Source: Motacilla alba alba
Taxonomy: Eukaryota; Chordata; Aves; Passeriformes; Motacillidae
Length of the DNA: 64,000 nucleotides
NCBI RefSeq assembly: GCF_015832195.1
Contig: NC_052030.1
Location: 6,405,439 to 6,469,438, forward strand
Direction: 5' to 3'
Shown here: piece after piece, positions 15,109 to 28,200 of the stretch
Layout: each line of letters begins with the position of its first letter
How positions within the stretch are numbered: the first letter of the stretch is position 1
The notes under the pieces: model-generated
Database searches by the model: none
What the model was told of the DNA's origin: nothing
The model's input: the letters and a program-made list of their open reading frames with translations, nothing else
Program-made: the position numbers and the translations under genes

Positions 15109-18100
15109 TCAGAAATGTTTATAGCAAGCAGAGCCATGAGGGCTTGGAAAATGTACACGTGTGAGATGCCAGAGCTGTGGAGCAGAATAATGGCTCAGCA
15201 TTTGAACAACCTCGCTAAATTTCCTGATCTGGACATAATCAGGCTCAATCAATCCTGCCACTGGTTGGGTAGAGAGACCACTGCTATCCAGAAAGCATCT
15301 GAGGATTTCAATGTTTTTTTGCTGCACTAGTTTATGTATACTGAGAATAAAAACTAGAAGGAAACAGCTGTAATCTCAAGTAAATTTAACAACTTTTTTT
15401 ATTCCCTTTTATTTTTTAATAATTAGAACTTCAAATTGTAACAGAGAATTATTAGCATTAATTTATTTTTCACTGCCATGTCACTCTTTTGTGAGATTTT
15501 TAATACTGCAGGGTGGTTCTCCTGGCTGCTTCTCACGTGGCTGCTTCAGGTCCTCAGTCCTTCCCACTGCTATCCTCTGTGGCACTGCAGCTTCTGGTTT
15601 TATGACTATTCAGAGCACAGAAATAAATACACTTTCCTCTGGGTGAACACACGCTAATTTAGAGGTGTAGATTTTAGTCTACAGGATTTCCTAGTGTACT
15701 GGCACCTTCAAAAAATGATGCTGGGGAAGTAAAAGCAAACATGTCTGAGACAAAAATAAGTTGGTGTGTGAGTTTTAGAGGCCAGACCTGTCACTGTATG
15801 GTTCCACCAGGTACTCTTCCTGCCATCCTTGTCCCTCTCCCACGGACAATCTGGCCGCTGCTGGTGGTTTGCCCCAAGGCCCTTTATACCTTCCACGATC
15901 TTCCTATCACCTAACTCAGAGGGACAAGTTGCTCCTTTGTTTTGATTTACCCCCTCACTTCCTCTTTCTCCTCCTCTTACAAACCAAACTGCAAATCAAA
16001 TTCCTCTGAGGTCAGAACAAAGCAGTACACAGCACTGCTGATAGGAGGTACAGCTGTGGACTAATCAGGTGAGCAAAACTTTCCCAACTGAGAGATGATA
16101 TTTTCATTTAATTTGATACTCTGAGGTCCTTACATGAATTGCCATCTCCTCCCCCAGTATGATCTTAATTCTGGACAGCTTCCTTCACATTATAAAAGAA
16201 ACCTCCAGGATGCCCCAGAAGAGTAGGACATAGACAAACACAGCCAAGTTTACTTGGAAAAGCCATAGTAGGGGGACCCAGGCTGGAATTTCAGAATATT
16301 GTGCATTAGCAGAACCGCCCTGCCTTTCTCCTTAGCCATGGCTGTCACTTTCCTGGTGCACAATGGTCATGCCTAAACATCAAACTTTGTGTCTCAACGC
16401 TGCCATAACATTGCCTAGTATTAATCCAGGCAGTCACGTGCCATGTTTTATGTAATGATCCACACTTTCACACCACAGACACACAGCCAGAAAAGGAAAC
16501 ACATTGATTTAGCACTCAGTAATCCTTGTTTAATCCCCAGTCCTTTAGTTTACATCACTAACATGGCTCCTGCAGTAGTCAGTGTTCTATCTTTGTTCTT
16601 GGCAGACTGAATTAAAGGAAAGATTTATTAATTTGCAAGTTGGCTTTGTAGATGCATCTTGAATATGCTAAAAAGAAAAGCAGTCCAGAAGCCAGTTTTG
16701 GCTTAACTATAAAAATCTGCTCTTTTAAACTCAAACCTTTGCAACAGTCCAAGTCAAGCTGCAGAGTAATTTTTTGGCTTGCTGTAGCAATTGCATTCTA
16801 AAGGACTAAATTTGACAACTGTCTCATTACATGCCCCCAGCTTACTTCCTTTTTCACTCATTACTACAAACACAATCTCCTCTTTCCTTGCTCATCTACA
16901 CTAAGGACTGCAGTGCTTTATGGCTCATGTACTGATAAGAGAAAGGAGTTGTCACTAATGGACTCATTTGCAAATAATCTTGGAGGGTCAGAGAGCCCAT
17001 TCATTCCAGTGGTGATAAATATTCCATGTAATTGCTGCACAAATGCTGGTGTTTGGGATTTATTTCTATTACTTTACAAATGCTGGTTGCGTTCTTCCCT
17101 CTCATGGTGCCAAAGATGGTGATTCTTGGGAGGAAGCCTTTTGTAATAATTTAGCTGTCATCACCTTCACTGCTGAATCCTCTAGGCCAGGTACAGGCTA
17201 GCCCTGTTCCTTTCTGGCAGGTGAGATTTCAGAGCTAACTCCAGCACCTTAAGGTGGCTCCTCACTCACAGCCCTCTGCTAGCAAGTCAGAGGAAATTTT
17301 GAGTGACAACCATGCTCATGGCACAACTGTAATTTTTTTTTAAATTAAAAAGTTAATTTCTTAGATGCAATCAGACATCTGTATTTTACAGTTATAGTTA
17401 TAATCAGACAATTGTGTTTTACAGCCTATACTGATACAGACTGTCTTTCCTGTTGGAAACTATTCTTTTGGGGAAGTCCAGGTTAGTTCCTTAGGCAAAT
17501 AAACTGTTAGAAGACTGTAATTCACAATCAAACTATGGTATTTAGGCTCAACTCTAAATCAAACTACTCCAGTCCAGTTGCTAATTTCAAGGAAACTATA
17601 ATGTGAAAGAAAAATCTGGTTTTTTGGTGTTTAGATAAAATCAGTAGTGATGTAAAGTGTTATTGAACTAATCGTATTGTGAAAAAGCATGACATGGATA
17701 GTGCCTTGGTAGTGGGAAGGATGGATCTGTTCCTGCAAGCAGCCCTGCAACCTGTGTCCTTCCTCCTGAAGCTGATGAAACTCTCACCTGTGTGTCTGAG
17801 ATGCAGTTCATGTCCTCATTTTCAATTTGTACTTGCATGACTAAGTTTATTTTTAAATCTACCTAGTCAGACAAACATAAATATTTAACTCTCAGCAAAA
17901 GGTAGTAATTTAGATGAAAGCACCCAGCAATCTTTAGAGTATCTTCCAAGAGACCCATTTGTAAATCTAAACATCCCTTATGAGTCTCCCTAATTACTTT
18001 AGATACAGACGTTGACAGTAAATGGCAATTTTCAGAGAAAATATACTCGGTAATTCCTAACTTTCAGCCTCTGATCTAATAATGCTCTCAATAAGGCACG

Positions 18101-19681
18101 GGGTATTAATCCTTCTTTCCAGGGGGGTGCCACTGTGCCAATGCCACAGTATTTGCATCAAAAATTGCTTCTAACACCAACCATTTGCCCAAAATGGGTG
18201 AGCCCTGGATTTCCTTTCCTGCTGGATGAGCATTAAACCTTCACTTCTGTGGAAACTGCCAACAGTGCCGGCTGCTCTTTGCTGCCATGGGGGAGGAATG
18301 CTGGCACCCTCTGGGCCACACGCGTGCTGTCGTACCGGACAGCTCAGGCAAATGGAAATCTCTGTGCAAACTCCCTAGGACAGGCCTCTGGACCACACAC
18401 AACAACACATTCTCCATTTATTTATTTCATTGGTTTTTCGTGTCAATTCTGACCTACTTTGAGAAAGGGGAAAAACAGCAAAAGAAAAGGTTTCTTCCAT
18501 CAGCAGGTTTGTGGAGGGTGACTGTATCTTGTTCCACAAGGCTGAGGCTGGAGCTGCTTGTACAGTGGAGGCAGCTCCTCTTCTGTGTGGGAGGTGGATG
18601 ATGGGTGGAGATGTGCAACTCTGTCTGGTAGATGTAATGAACACCATCACCTCCCCTTGACTCAGGATCACTCAAAATTAGGCTTTAACTTTCAACTGCA
18701 ATGTGATCCTCCATGCAGCTACTGAATAGTAAAGAAATAATCAAAGAAATGCATTATTTAAAGTGTCACCACACTCTAAAATGTGTAAGGCCACGTTTTA
18801 TTTAGAAAAGCCTGGCAACAGTATCCTGGTTCTGTGTTTTAATGTAAAGAACATCAGGCTGGGTGCTTAAGGCTTTCAGTCCAGCAGTATTCTCTGTCTG
18901 CAAGGCACAGCTTGATAACAGACCCAAATCTTAATTTCCATGTGTGTTTTTCCTGAAATAATTTTCAGAGTCTTTGATGTTGCTGTTCACTTTTGGTCAC
19001 TTTTCCTTTGATTTCCACCTCTCTACAGAGCAGAAACAATTATTTCCAATAAAGTATCAACAGTTGTCGCTGCAGCTTTGTGACGGAATCCAGCAGTACC
19101 CTGGCTCACAGCACACTGGTGTGTGTCTAATATGCTTTAGAAGAATGCAAATGCTGCTTTGTGAGGCAAACAAAAAAAACGTTCATGAATGAATTTCAGT
19201 TTCCATGACTGTAGAGATGACAAGTTAATGGAACCATTTGCACTGTGTGGATAAGGATTTACCCATGCGATTCCCCTAAATGTTAATGGGAGCTGTGCAG
19301 CTGAATTCCCGACTTTCCACGCTGAAACTTACCCCTGACTCTCCAAGGAGAAGGGCGCTAATTGGATTGTCGAGTTTAAATCCTTCAGCTCATCAGTCTA
19401 TGGAAAGGATTTAGCACTGGCTCTGTAAAAGGCTTTACATAGCTTTGCAGTGCAATGTTGGGGAAGATGGTTTTCCTTTCTTTCTTGTGATTAATTGTAA
19501 GGCTTGAGGTGACAGGAGACATAATGAAATTCATAAATGCCGAAGGCCATCCCTAGTCACATTCCTGGCTGTTGGTTTAAGTTAGAAACTGACAGAAGTG
19601 TGAACAAATCAAGGGTGTTCTGATAGCCTTTCAGTTATGGGGAAGAAAAAGTAACTGACACTGAGAAACCACTGGAGGTGG

Positions 19682-19687
19682 TTTAAT
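19682..19687 (-). terminator. GNB1L: Candidate GNB1L poly(A) signal ATTAAA
   Basis: TTTAAT on the + strand reads ATTAAA on the - strand, 436 bases past the stop codon. Beyond it the - strand shows GTTTCTCAGTGTC and then TTACTTTTTCTT, a plausible GT/T-rich element. This is a motif reading only. Confidence 0.35.
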
Positions 19688-20122
19688 GGGTATAAATTTT
19701 CAAGAAAGAGTGATGTTTTACACTGATTCAGATTCCTGGATACATAAATGACTTACAAACAGACATATTCTGCCCCCACTGCAGTCTGAGGGATTCCAGT
19801 CCATTTTTACAAAAGATATTGGCACAAGTTATGTCAGCAACTTGCCAAAGGAAAGGTGTTGCAAAACCTGTAGCAGAACCCAAAGCAACTTTGCTCTTTG
19901 TTTGTGACTGGCCTTGTTCTGCTCGTTATGGATTTTAAAAATTCACTTTCCTCTATGGAAGAAAAAATTTATAGCTTAAACAACCAGCATAGGAATTAAC
20001 CTAGGACTCTCACTTCAGCCTGGAGACAGATTCTACCACCTTGCCACATTCACGTTTGAGTTACAGTGCTAGGAATTGCTTCACCAGTCCTGTTTTCCTA
20101 GTCCATGGCAGTGCAGGACGTG
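19682..20122 (-). other. GNB1L: Probable GNB1L 3' UTR
   Basis: This is the sequence downstream (to lower coordinates) of the GNB1L stop at 20123. It ends at an ATTAAA on the - strand (19687-19682), followed by a T-rich downstream stretch. A longer UTR using AATAAA on the - strand near 18.80 kb cannot be excluded. Confidence 0.4.
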
Positions 20123-20389
20123 TCATGTCTGAGCATATATGGACCAGACACTGATGCGCTGATCTCTGGAGCCAGCTGCCAGCAGTCTCTCCCGGGGGTT
20201 GCTGTGATCTGAGAAGGACACGCAGTGGACGGTTGCTGTGTGATAGTCCAGCACTGCTAAGGGCTTCAGCTTTTTCCACCCGAAGATCCTGATGCGATGA
20301 TCCCACCCTGCTGTTGCCAAAATCTTCTTGTCTGGACGGATGGTGATATCAGATATGCCAGCGTTGACAAGTTCGTGTGTTTTGTAAAC
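20123..20389 (-). CDS. GNB1L: GNB1L terminal coding exon (WD repeats, stop)
   Basis: Seen: 88 codons plus stop (residues 241-328). It begins VYKTHELVNAGISDITIRPD, then ILATAGWDHRIRIFGW and LLAAGSRDQRISVWSIYAQT before the stop. Two WD40 blades are visible: the AGWDHRIRIF and AGSRDQRISVW ends carry the structural Asp and the Trp/Phe. It aligns with the end of human GNB1L (ATAGWDHRIRVF, AAGSKDQRISLW) except for a few extra residues (around HSNPRE) in the last loop. The acceptor is ...TTCACAAAG, with an unfavourable A before AG and a weak pyrimidine tract, but the phase-0 join to LNEQQNLQ of the previous exon matches the family. GNB1L is a small WD40 protein linked to stabilising PIKK kinases (ATR and relatives) through the TELO2 pathway (known, recent work). 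Confidence 0.95.
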   Translation of the reverse strand, partial: VYKTHELVNAGISDITIRPDKKILATAGWDHRIRIFGWKKLKPLAVLDYHTATVHCVSFSDHSNPRERLLAAGSRDQRISVWSIYAQT

Positions 20390-23300
20390 CTTTGTGAAAA
20401 AGTTACAAATGAGCTCAAGTTGTTCAAAACAGAAAAAAAAGCAATCTTTCGGTACTTTAGCAGGTGGTGTGCCCACCCAACACCAGTGTCACACAGGGAG
20501 CGTGGAGCTTTTCACCATGTGGTGGATGGTGCTTGGTGAGAACAATGACAGAGACAGAAAACACCTTAACTTGAGCCTCCCATTTCCAGAGCAATTTTCA
20601 CAAAATAAACCAAACTCTTGTATGCTTTTATTTTACATTTAAATCTATATATATTCTGTCACAAGTGAAGCTCTGAATTGAGGTTTTGAGTACAGGTTTG
20701 CCCTTTTCTTCCAGCTATTCTTGTATGAGCTACCACGTTCAGAGCTAAGGCCATATATTTGCCCTGCTTCTGCAATATTCCCAGGCTGAGACCCTTCTGA
20801 GCTGATGCTTAAGCTACCTGCTACTCATTTCTACTACTGTGGCCCCTCACAAAACCCCCAATAAGCTGTTGTAGCATTTACTTCAGTCTTGAGAAAGGAA
20901 TGCTTCCAGGAATTGGGTTACAGTGTCAGGAAATCTGTATTTCTAGTACTCCTTCCCAAGAGACTTCTATTTACGCCAAATCCAAGGAGGGGATTATGGC
21001 CAAGTTATTGATTTCAGTCTTGGAAGCCTTTTGTTACTGTTTGGAGACTACTGGGGCATAGAGGGGCACAATTCAATTCAGAGGCATTTGGCTTCCTTCA
21101 GAAGGCACTGGGGCTGCACAGGACTTAGCCCCTGGAAAGACAAGTTTTCGCCTCACTGACATGAGTTTCTGGAGGCACAAAGCTCAAAGTAACACACCTT
21201 TGCTGTTCTCACCTCAGGTAACTTGTCTGAGTGAGCAATCTGCCTCTGAAAGACATGTGAAATATGCATAAAGAGTGTGTGTGTGTGTATTGGAACAGCT
21301 CAGCTGCTGTTAAAATGGGGAAAACACCTTTGGCTTATAAAGCTGGCCCTGGACTGCTGTTTTTTATAAGTACCATTGGAAACAACACATTAATGCTACT
21401 GTCTCCTTAAGCCTGAGTCTGTAGCTATCCTGCACCAAAGCTTAATATCACCCAGTGCCTGTTTTAATTTTTAATCCACTGTGTGGTGTTTACTGTTTGT
21501 CTGAGGCAGGAAGGGATTGACAGGTACATCACACCTGAGGAGCTTTCCTCCTTGAAGGACATTCCATGATGCATAGCCAGTACAGGGTTATAAAGATGTG
21601 TTATTGCGGATAATTTTAACCTTTATACTGGATGTAGAAAACTCCAGAAATGTTGGTCAAGGTTGGTTTCAGATGCAGCTGAACACATCTTGGAACCTTA
21701 CAGGCACAAAGCCATAAGCAATTAGTTTTCAACTATGTAAGAACTACCCAGCTACCTACTCAAACAGCAAGAGCTGTGCAGTTCGGTAAGACAAAAGGTT
21801 GAATGAGACTTGACATGCTTCTTACATGCTCTATACATTTCTTTTTCAAAGACAACCCGAAGAATGTGTCTACAACTAACTCAGAACAGAGGACAGCAAG
21901 TTCTGCTCAAGCCTAATGAGAAATAGCAGGCTATATGGGGGCCTCTTGGTGGGGCTGCTACTGTACAACCTGTGATTTTGTTAGTACATGTGCTCCAAAC
22001 TCCCCAGGGTAGGCCTAATGCAGCATGGCCTCAGTGGCATTTTTGTGGGTGTAAATGTCCTGTCAAGGGAAAGATTTATTCCTTACATCACCAGCCTGGC
22101 AAATGTAGGATGGGTCCTACTCTGTACCTGAGATTATTAGCTAATGGCTATAACCAATCCCAGGCGTGGTGCTCCCATCATTAATGTCAATTATGTGGGC
22201 AAGATCCATACAGCACAATCAGGGCGACTGGAGAAATGGCATGTCCTCAGCAAGCTACAACTTGAAAAGGAAGCCTGTAATGGTGATGCCTGTTGGCTAT
22301 GGAACATGAGGGAACAGTGGGCATTTGTGCATGATCTGCAAATCACAGAGTGAGAGAGAGAAGCAACACAAAAGAGACAACTTGCTCAAGGTATGTGCAG
22401 CCAGGTGTAATCCTACTGCCAGGATTTGTGCCATCCCAGGACTTACTACAGAAAGTCACTAACTACAGCAGTCCAATACCAACACAATTTCCTAACCAGA
22501 AAACCAGCTTGTAATTAAGAAAACAAAGAGGTAAAAACAGGTGAGCTGCTTTCAGCCAGTCACAATCAAGCACACTTGCATCTACAGCCAAAGCATGTCT
22601 TTAAGCCCTCTGCTTATTAGGAAAATAACCAAAATAGCAGCAGACTAAGCTCCAGCATTTGGGGGAAAAGCCTCAGCAACCAAACCAACAAAACTTACAG
22701 TACAGCTTACAGGGTTTTTTCTCTTGTCATATAAAAAGAAGATTCTGTGGTTATCAGATTTCTTAGTTCTGCTTTGTTTATTCACCTGCAGAAGCTGTTT
22801 ACCTCCTACATTCTACCACAAACATCATCACATAATTACACTATCTCATCCAAATCAGAAGGCTCATAACCAATCCTATCATTTGCTGACAGTGATGAAT
22901 TCAGCAACTTTCCTGCAGGAGACAATACAAACTTTCCTCATAGCAATAAACTCTGCAGTTACCTTCATCATCTATTCATTGACACACTGGAACACTGCCA
23001 CTTAAAACAGAGCTGCAGTACCATCATTGCATCATTCCCTCTCCAACGGCAGATATCTGTGCACCACGGTTACTTATTAAAACCTTTTAGAATAAAAATA
23101 ATGTGCCACTGAGTGGCTTTCCAACGTCTACCATTACCTCAGGTACCTGGAATGTCAGGGAAAAAAAATCCCCATCTGGTTTATATTATTAATGCAATAG
23201 TGGAAAAAAACTTAATCTATGTATTTGACAATCTCTAGTGCTCATATGAAAGATGCATTTTTTTTAGGGCATTCATGCTCCCATGAAACACAGGAACATT

Positions 23301-25049
23301 GCTTGTAGCTTATAATACTTGGCATTTAAATTTCTTCTGAGGCAACCTTCTGTCTCTCAGTGTGAGGTGCTGAAGGTGTAGCTAATCTGACATCCCCTGG
23401 GAATGGGAATACCTTGTGAAAAACAATACTTGCAATATTTCAGGTGAACAACTATTTCTCCTGCAAGTTGTACCTGTAGCCCTGCATACCATTAACTCCT
23501 AAGTGAAATGTGCTGTAAAGAACAGTATTTTCTTTTATTTTAGGAAAAAAGTTTTGCTATAATTAATATGAAAGAACAGCTTTCTCTCCAACACCAGAGT
23601 ATCTGAAAATTTAAGAAGCCTGTTACGATGTCAGATTTCTGCCACCTGTACCTTAAAGAATGAGTCTCAATACCAAGTTTCTTACTGGGATTGCTCACCT
23701 TCCTTCCTCTTGTCTGAGTTAAAGACACCTGGTGCAGATGGCAACAAGCAGGGGGAGGCTGGGCCAGGGCAGGGCAAACAGGACCCAAAAAGCCAGCAAA
23801 CCCAAACCAAGACAATTCACTACTCGTTCAGAGTGTAGGGTGCCTCTTTCATGTTGCATTGTATTGTGTATCGAGGTTCAGCCGCCTCCTCAGTGAGTGC
23901 CATGTCCTCCAAACTGCACCGGGATTGGATGTATTTCCCTGTCACCCCAGAAATGCAGGTGCTGTGGTGATGCCTCACAGATTCCACACCTTTACAGTGT
24001 CCCTCTGGTGATGAGTTACCACAGGATGTCCCAGCATGTGCTTTTCTTCCGGTAGCACCATTCAGAGAACACCATCAACTTGCTGTAATACTTTAAAAAA
24101 CTATAAAAGCTGCAAGGGGGAACAGCAATTATTGTTCTCCCTTGAACTGGTGTATCCAGCAGATTCTTCTCAAGGATGACATGGGCACATAGGGGATGTT
24201 TCAGGCCCTCTCCATTGGTCATGGGACAACTACCACTTTAAAAAGGTTGAAGCACCCAGCAGTGGAGAGACTGTGCATGGGCCGTTTTAATGTTCATGAG
24301 CCTTTTTGTACTTTATTTCCACACCTACATTTCCAGGTCGTACTTAGCACCTTGGCACTGTTGGAACGCTTGCTAAAGTTGTCTAGATGAAAGCAGTATT
24401 TATGGCCATTCCCTAGCACAGCCTGAACTGGGGATTACACAACCTCCTTCTAACCCAGCCACGCAGAGTACCACAGCTCAGACATGAACTGGGGCAGCCA
24501 ATTGCCTGATTTTGTGTCTCTGGCTGGGCCCTGTAGGTGCCAAATGAAGCTGGGTGCCTAAACCTCATGTCCTCTTGGTGCTAGCTGGGCTACTCCTACT
24601 CTTTCTGTTTGTGAAGTATTTAATGGAATACTTCTGTCTTTCCCACAGTGGAAAGCTCGTTATAGCCATTCAAGCAGAACCTTTGGAAAAGCAATCCTTT
24701 GTTTCTCATTTTTATAACTCATTTATAATGTTTAGGACATTCCGAGAGCTGGATACCACCAATGTGATAAATGAAGATACAGAGGCAATGGCTTGAGTAA
24801 TGCTAGGCCTGTGTGACGGTTGCAACTTTGGTAAAACCAGAAACATGTGAGAGAGGGTTTTTTCCTTTTTTTAAAAATCCTCACCATCTTTTGCTGAGTC
24901 TAGTCACATAGCACAGACATTCTAACCAGTCTGTGATTAATTAGCTAGAGATCTGCAACAACTCCTCTTCATGACTAAATATTTTTTTAGTCTATCAAAC
25001 TGTTAGTGCAAAGTGGGATAAATGACACTAGAGGGCCAGTGATCCTGAC
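20390..25049 (-). other. GNB1L last intron (4.7 kb)
   Basis: AT-rich intron from the GTCAGG donor (25049-25044) to the acceptor at 20390-20391. It holds a short (GT)n run near 21275-21288. No further exon, RNA gene or recognised repeat was identified; frames up to about 90 codons have no familiar features. Confidence 0.75.
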
Positions 25050-25265
25050 CTGGAGGTTCTGTTGCTCATTGAGCCTCCAGATGCTAAGCACCTTTTCAGA
25101 TGAGCCTGAGATCCCCTTGGCCTTCTCCGAGTCAAAGTCAAGGCTCATCACTGGCTCCTGGTGGCAAATGAGTCGGCTCAACGCTTTTCCTGTTGACACA
25201 TTCCAGAGAACAACTGATCCATCTTCATAGCCAGCCAGAAGCACAGGTTGTGAACCACAGCTGGG
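25050..25265 (-). CDS. GNB1L: GNB1L coding exon (two WD repeats)
   Basis: Seen: 72 codons (residues 169-240), beginning PSCGSQPVLLAGYEDGSVVL, through WNVSTGKALSRLICHQEPVM and LDFDSEKAKGISGSSEKVLS, ending IWRLNEQQNLQ. LLAGYEDGSVVLW and the GISGS...IW blade ends are near-identical to human GNB1L. The acceptor is CCTTAATTAG, with rather poor pyrimidine content, and the donor is GTCAGG after CTCCAG; both are phase 0. The exon extends seven codons upstream of the first open start-like codon in this frame. Confidence 0.95.
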
Positions 25266-28200
25266 CTAATTAAGGAAAAATAAAAAAATTGTTTATGAAG
25301 TAAATAGTCTGTTAAGAAAATTACCATCTCTGTGTAGGTTTTAGTCCAAGCACCAAGAGAATAAATTAAAATGCTGCCTGGTGTAGAAGTGAAAAGTTTA
25401 GATATCTGAATGTCAAATTTTGATATTCCATCCACTTACAGAAAGCATTACTAGGTAATATGCACTTACAGGTTTTATATCTACATATCAAATTCTAAAT
25501 GTTATATATATTATACATATTTAACATACATAAATATAAATATACACACACACACATATAGAGGGAGAAAATTTCTCTCTGAAAATCCAAACTATTGCCC
25601 TCTATAACAACTGAAAAGAGCCTGACTGAAATTTTCAGGAGCTTTACTTCATGGTCTGAACTTTGTTTGCGCTTCATAGAAGAAATTCCACACAGCAGCT
25701 GAGTTACTCTCAAGCAATGCAAGCCTGTGTGGGCACTGAGAAGTGCCGTGCTCAGGGATTGCAGTTCCACCCTGCACAGAGGGACTGCCTGCCCAAGTAC
25801 CCCACGGTGCCTGAAGGTAAACACTGAACCTCCCAGCAAGAACCACTGGGTCAGGCACCAAGGGGTTAATGGGCGCCCAAGTCCCACTGTAACCAATTGA
25901 AAGCTATTTTGATTAATGATGTCACAGGCCAAAGGGCAGGGCACCCTGGGCAGACACCTAATTTATTTAAGCCTCTGAAATAACTCAAAGAAGGGAACAT
26001 TACTGGATTACATGTCACACTTAAGGAAAATATTCATCATTGCTCCAGCCAAAAGACTAATGATCCTGTAAGCAGTACCTGGTCACGAGAGTGAAGATGC
26101 AAATCCCTAATGAAAAGCAACTAAAACAACGGCATCTGTTAATGCCAGTTATTTCTTTAATAGGAGAAGAAATATCAGAATAGACATTGGGATTATTACC
26201 AGCTCATGTAGGCACATCTAAGAAATGTATCCAACAGGGTATTCAGGTATTTCCAAACACTGTCTGCTCCTACAGGATTTGTTTGCTCAGTATCCAATTA
26301 AGATAAAGGGCATAAAGAATTAATTTTTACCAGTATCACATTATTGAATGAGGCCAAACTTGCTAGCTGTCAGTGTCATGATACAAACCTGTAGTGGCCA
26401 AAGGCTCACTGCATCTACTAATGGTCCAGACTGTTCTCCCACTGGTTATTCTGTGTTCTGGGGGAAGTTAAACTAACAAGAGATGGGTGGTCTGAGTAAC
26501 ACAACTTCTGAGTACCAGTCTCATGTGCTTCCTCGGCCTTACTCAGCCTAGAAAAGTGTTTGAAGAATAGAGCTCAATGAGCAGGAACAACATTGCTCCT
26601 TAAAAGGAGGAAACCAAGGGAAAATCTTTGTAAATTTAGGAAATCCCCTATATCATCCTTCTGAACAGTCTGTCCACACCTGGGATCTTGGAGGAACCTC
26701 CTTCCTTCCTTTAAGATCCTTTTTCCTTTGAAAAGGCAGGGAGCATGCTCTGGCTAGAAAGGCCTACAAAGCAGGTTTCTCACAGTGCCCAGAATTATGA
26801 ACAATTTTTCTGTCAAAATTTTGATTTGCTAAAATAATATAACATCAGAGCAGTGAATACCTTGATTCATACATTGCATCAGATACATGTGAATTAATGT
26901 TAACTCATTAATTGGATGAAGAATATCTGGTTTTGGATACCAGATATCAAAAATGCTTTAGAAAAACCTGAATGAGCATTCCAGATTTTAGCTGTATTGA
27001 ATAAATGGTAATATCTTCAAAGCAAAACAAAATATTTAATAGTTACTTTTAAGTTTAAAGAAAGTCCCCAGTTTAAGCATAAAAAACCCCCACAATTATT
27101 TGTGCTGCTCTTCTGGGAGCACAAGACTCCCTCAGAGCTGGGCTTTCACAGAAGTTGTAGCTGTCATCAGGAATGAAACACGTCAGCTCCTCTCCCTACT
27201 CCAAGTGGGATGGTGGCTTCCACAGGAGCTCCTCACCTTTATGCAGATGGCAGACACAGGTGAGCGCTCAGCATTTCGGGAATGCCAAGTAAACTCTTTC
27301 TTTTTTGTGCTGTGGGGATTGCACTTCAGATTTGAAAACCAGTAATTTGCAAGTGAGATCTAAGATTGGTGTGTTTTAAAACCCAAGTCCTGTTTCCTGT
27401 GAAATGTAGGTTGCCCACACTACTTCTTCCTGACCTTCCTAACCATATGAAGTGTAATATTTCAATGGGTACATGAGCTAAAACAATAAAAGTTACTGAA
27501 AGATCAGTGGAGCTCTTGGTCTGAGCCTGGACTCACCAAGCAGTGCTTCACAATGGCCTATTTATTTCAATTCCCAGTAACAGACACTGCTGGGGAGAAG
27601 TCTCACCATTCATGTTCTGTTTCAGTAGAAAAATTAAATTATAAATCATTGCTCTTCCTAAGCAGAGCATTTTGTTGTTGCATTTGGATAACTGTCAAGG
27701 AAGGAAGAAAAGGTGATCTGCTGTCAACTCAACAGGAATAATTGCAATAGTTTATATAAAGTAATAACTCGGCATTTCCAGTTTCGACATGTATTATTCT
27801 TGTTGAATTATTTTGTTTGCACCATTATGCAATATGATGCCTTCCCCAAGGAGTGCAAAAATTTAAGGGAAGACTATCCTTACTCCTACAAATCCTACTC
27901 CACCCAATCAGTAATAGCAGGAAGGTGTGAAACTGAAGGAACAATGTATTTAAGAACATGAATCTTCAAAAGAAAGCGGATGAACTAATATCTTTAAGGA
28001 CAAACCTAGAAAAATAAGGGGGAAAAGCGCTCAGAAGAACAAAATAAACAGCTGCAAGCTTTTTGACTGCTTAGCTGAAGTCAGTGAGGCTTAATCTACA
28101 AGCCTAATCTCAATTGCCTTCTGCTCTGTAGTGAAGTTTCTCATTCACGCTGCTGCTGGGGAGGTTTGAGGTTTGTCGTTTACCTGAATTGCAGAAAAAT

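Larger units (their letters stand above)
9594..19681. other. Intergenic region between converging TBX1 and GNB1L
   Basis: About 10 kb with no coding exon that I can support on either strand. Composition is AT-rich except for the CpG-rich patch at 12.57-12.87 kb and a small CpG cluster near 14.09-14.11 kb. It includes two short tandem repeats (10201-10240, 15057-15108) and A/T runs. The longest open frames (up to about 180 codons at 12310-12846, - strand) coincide with the CpG patch and have low-complexity translations. Confidence 0.7.
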
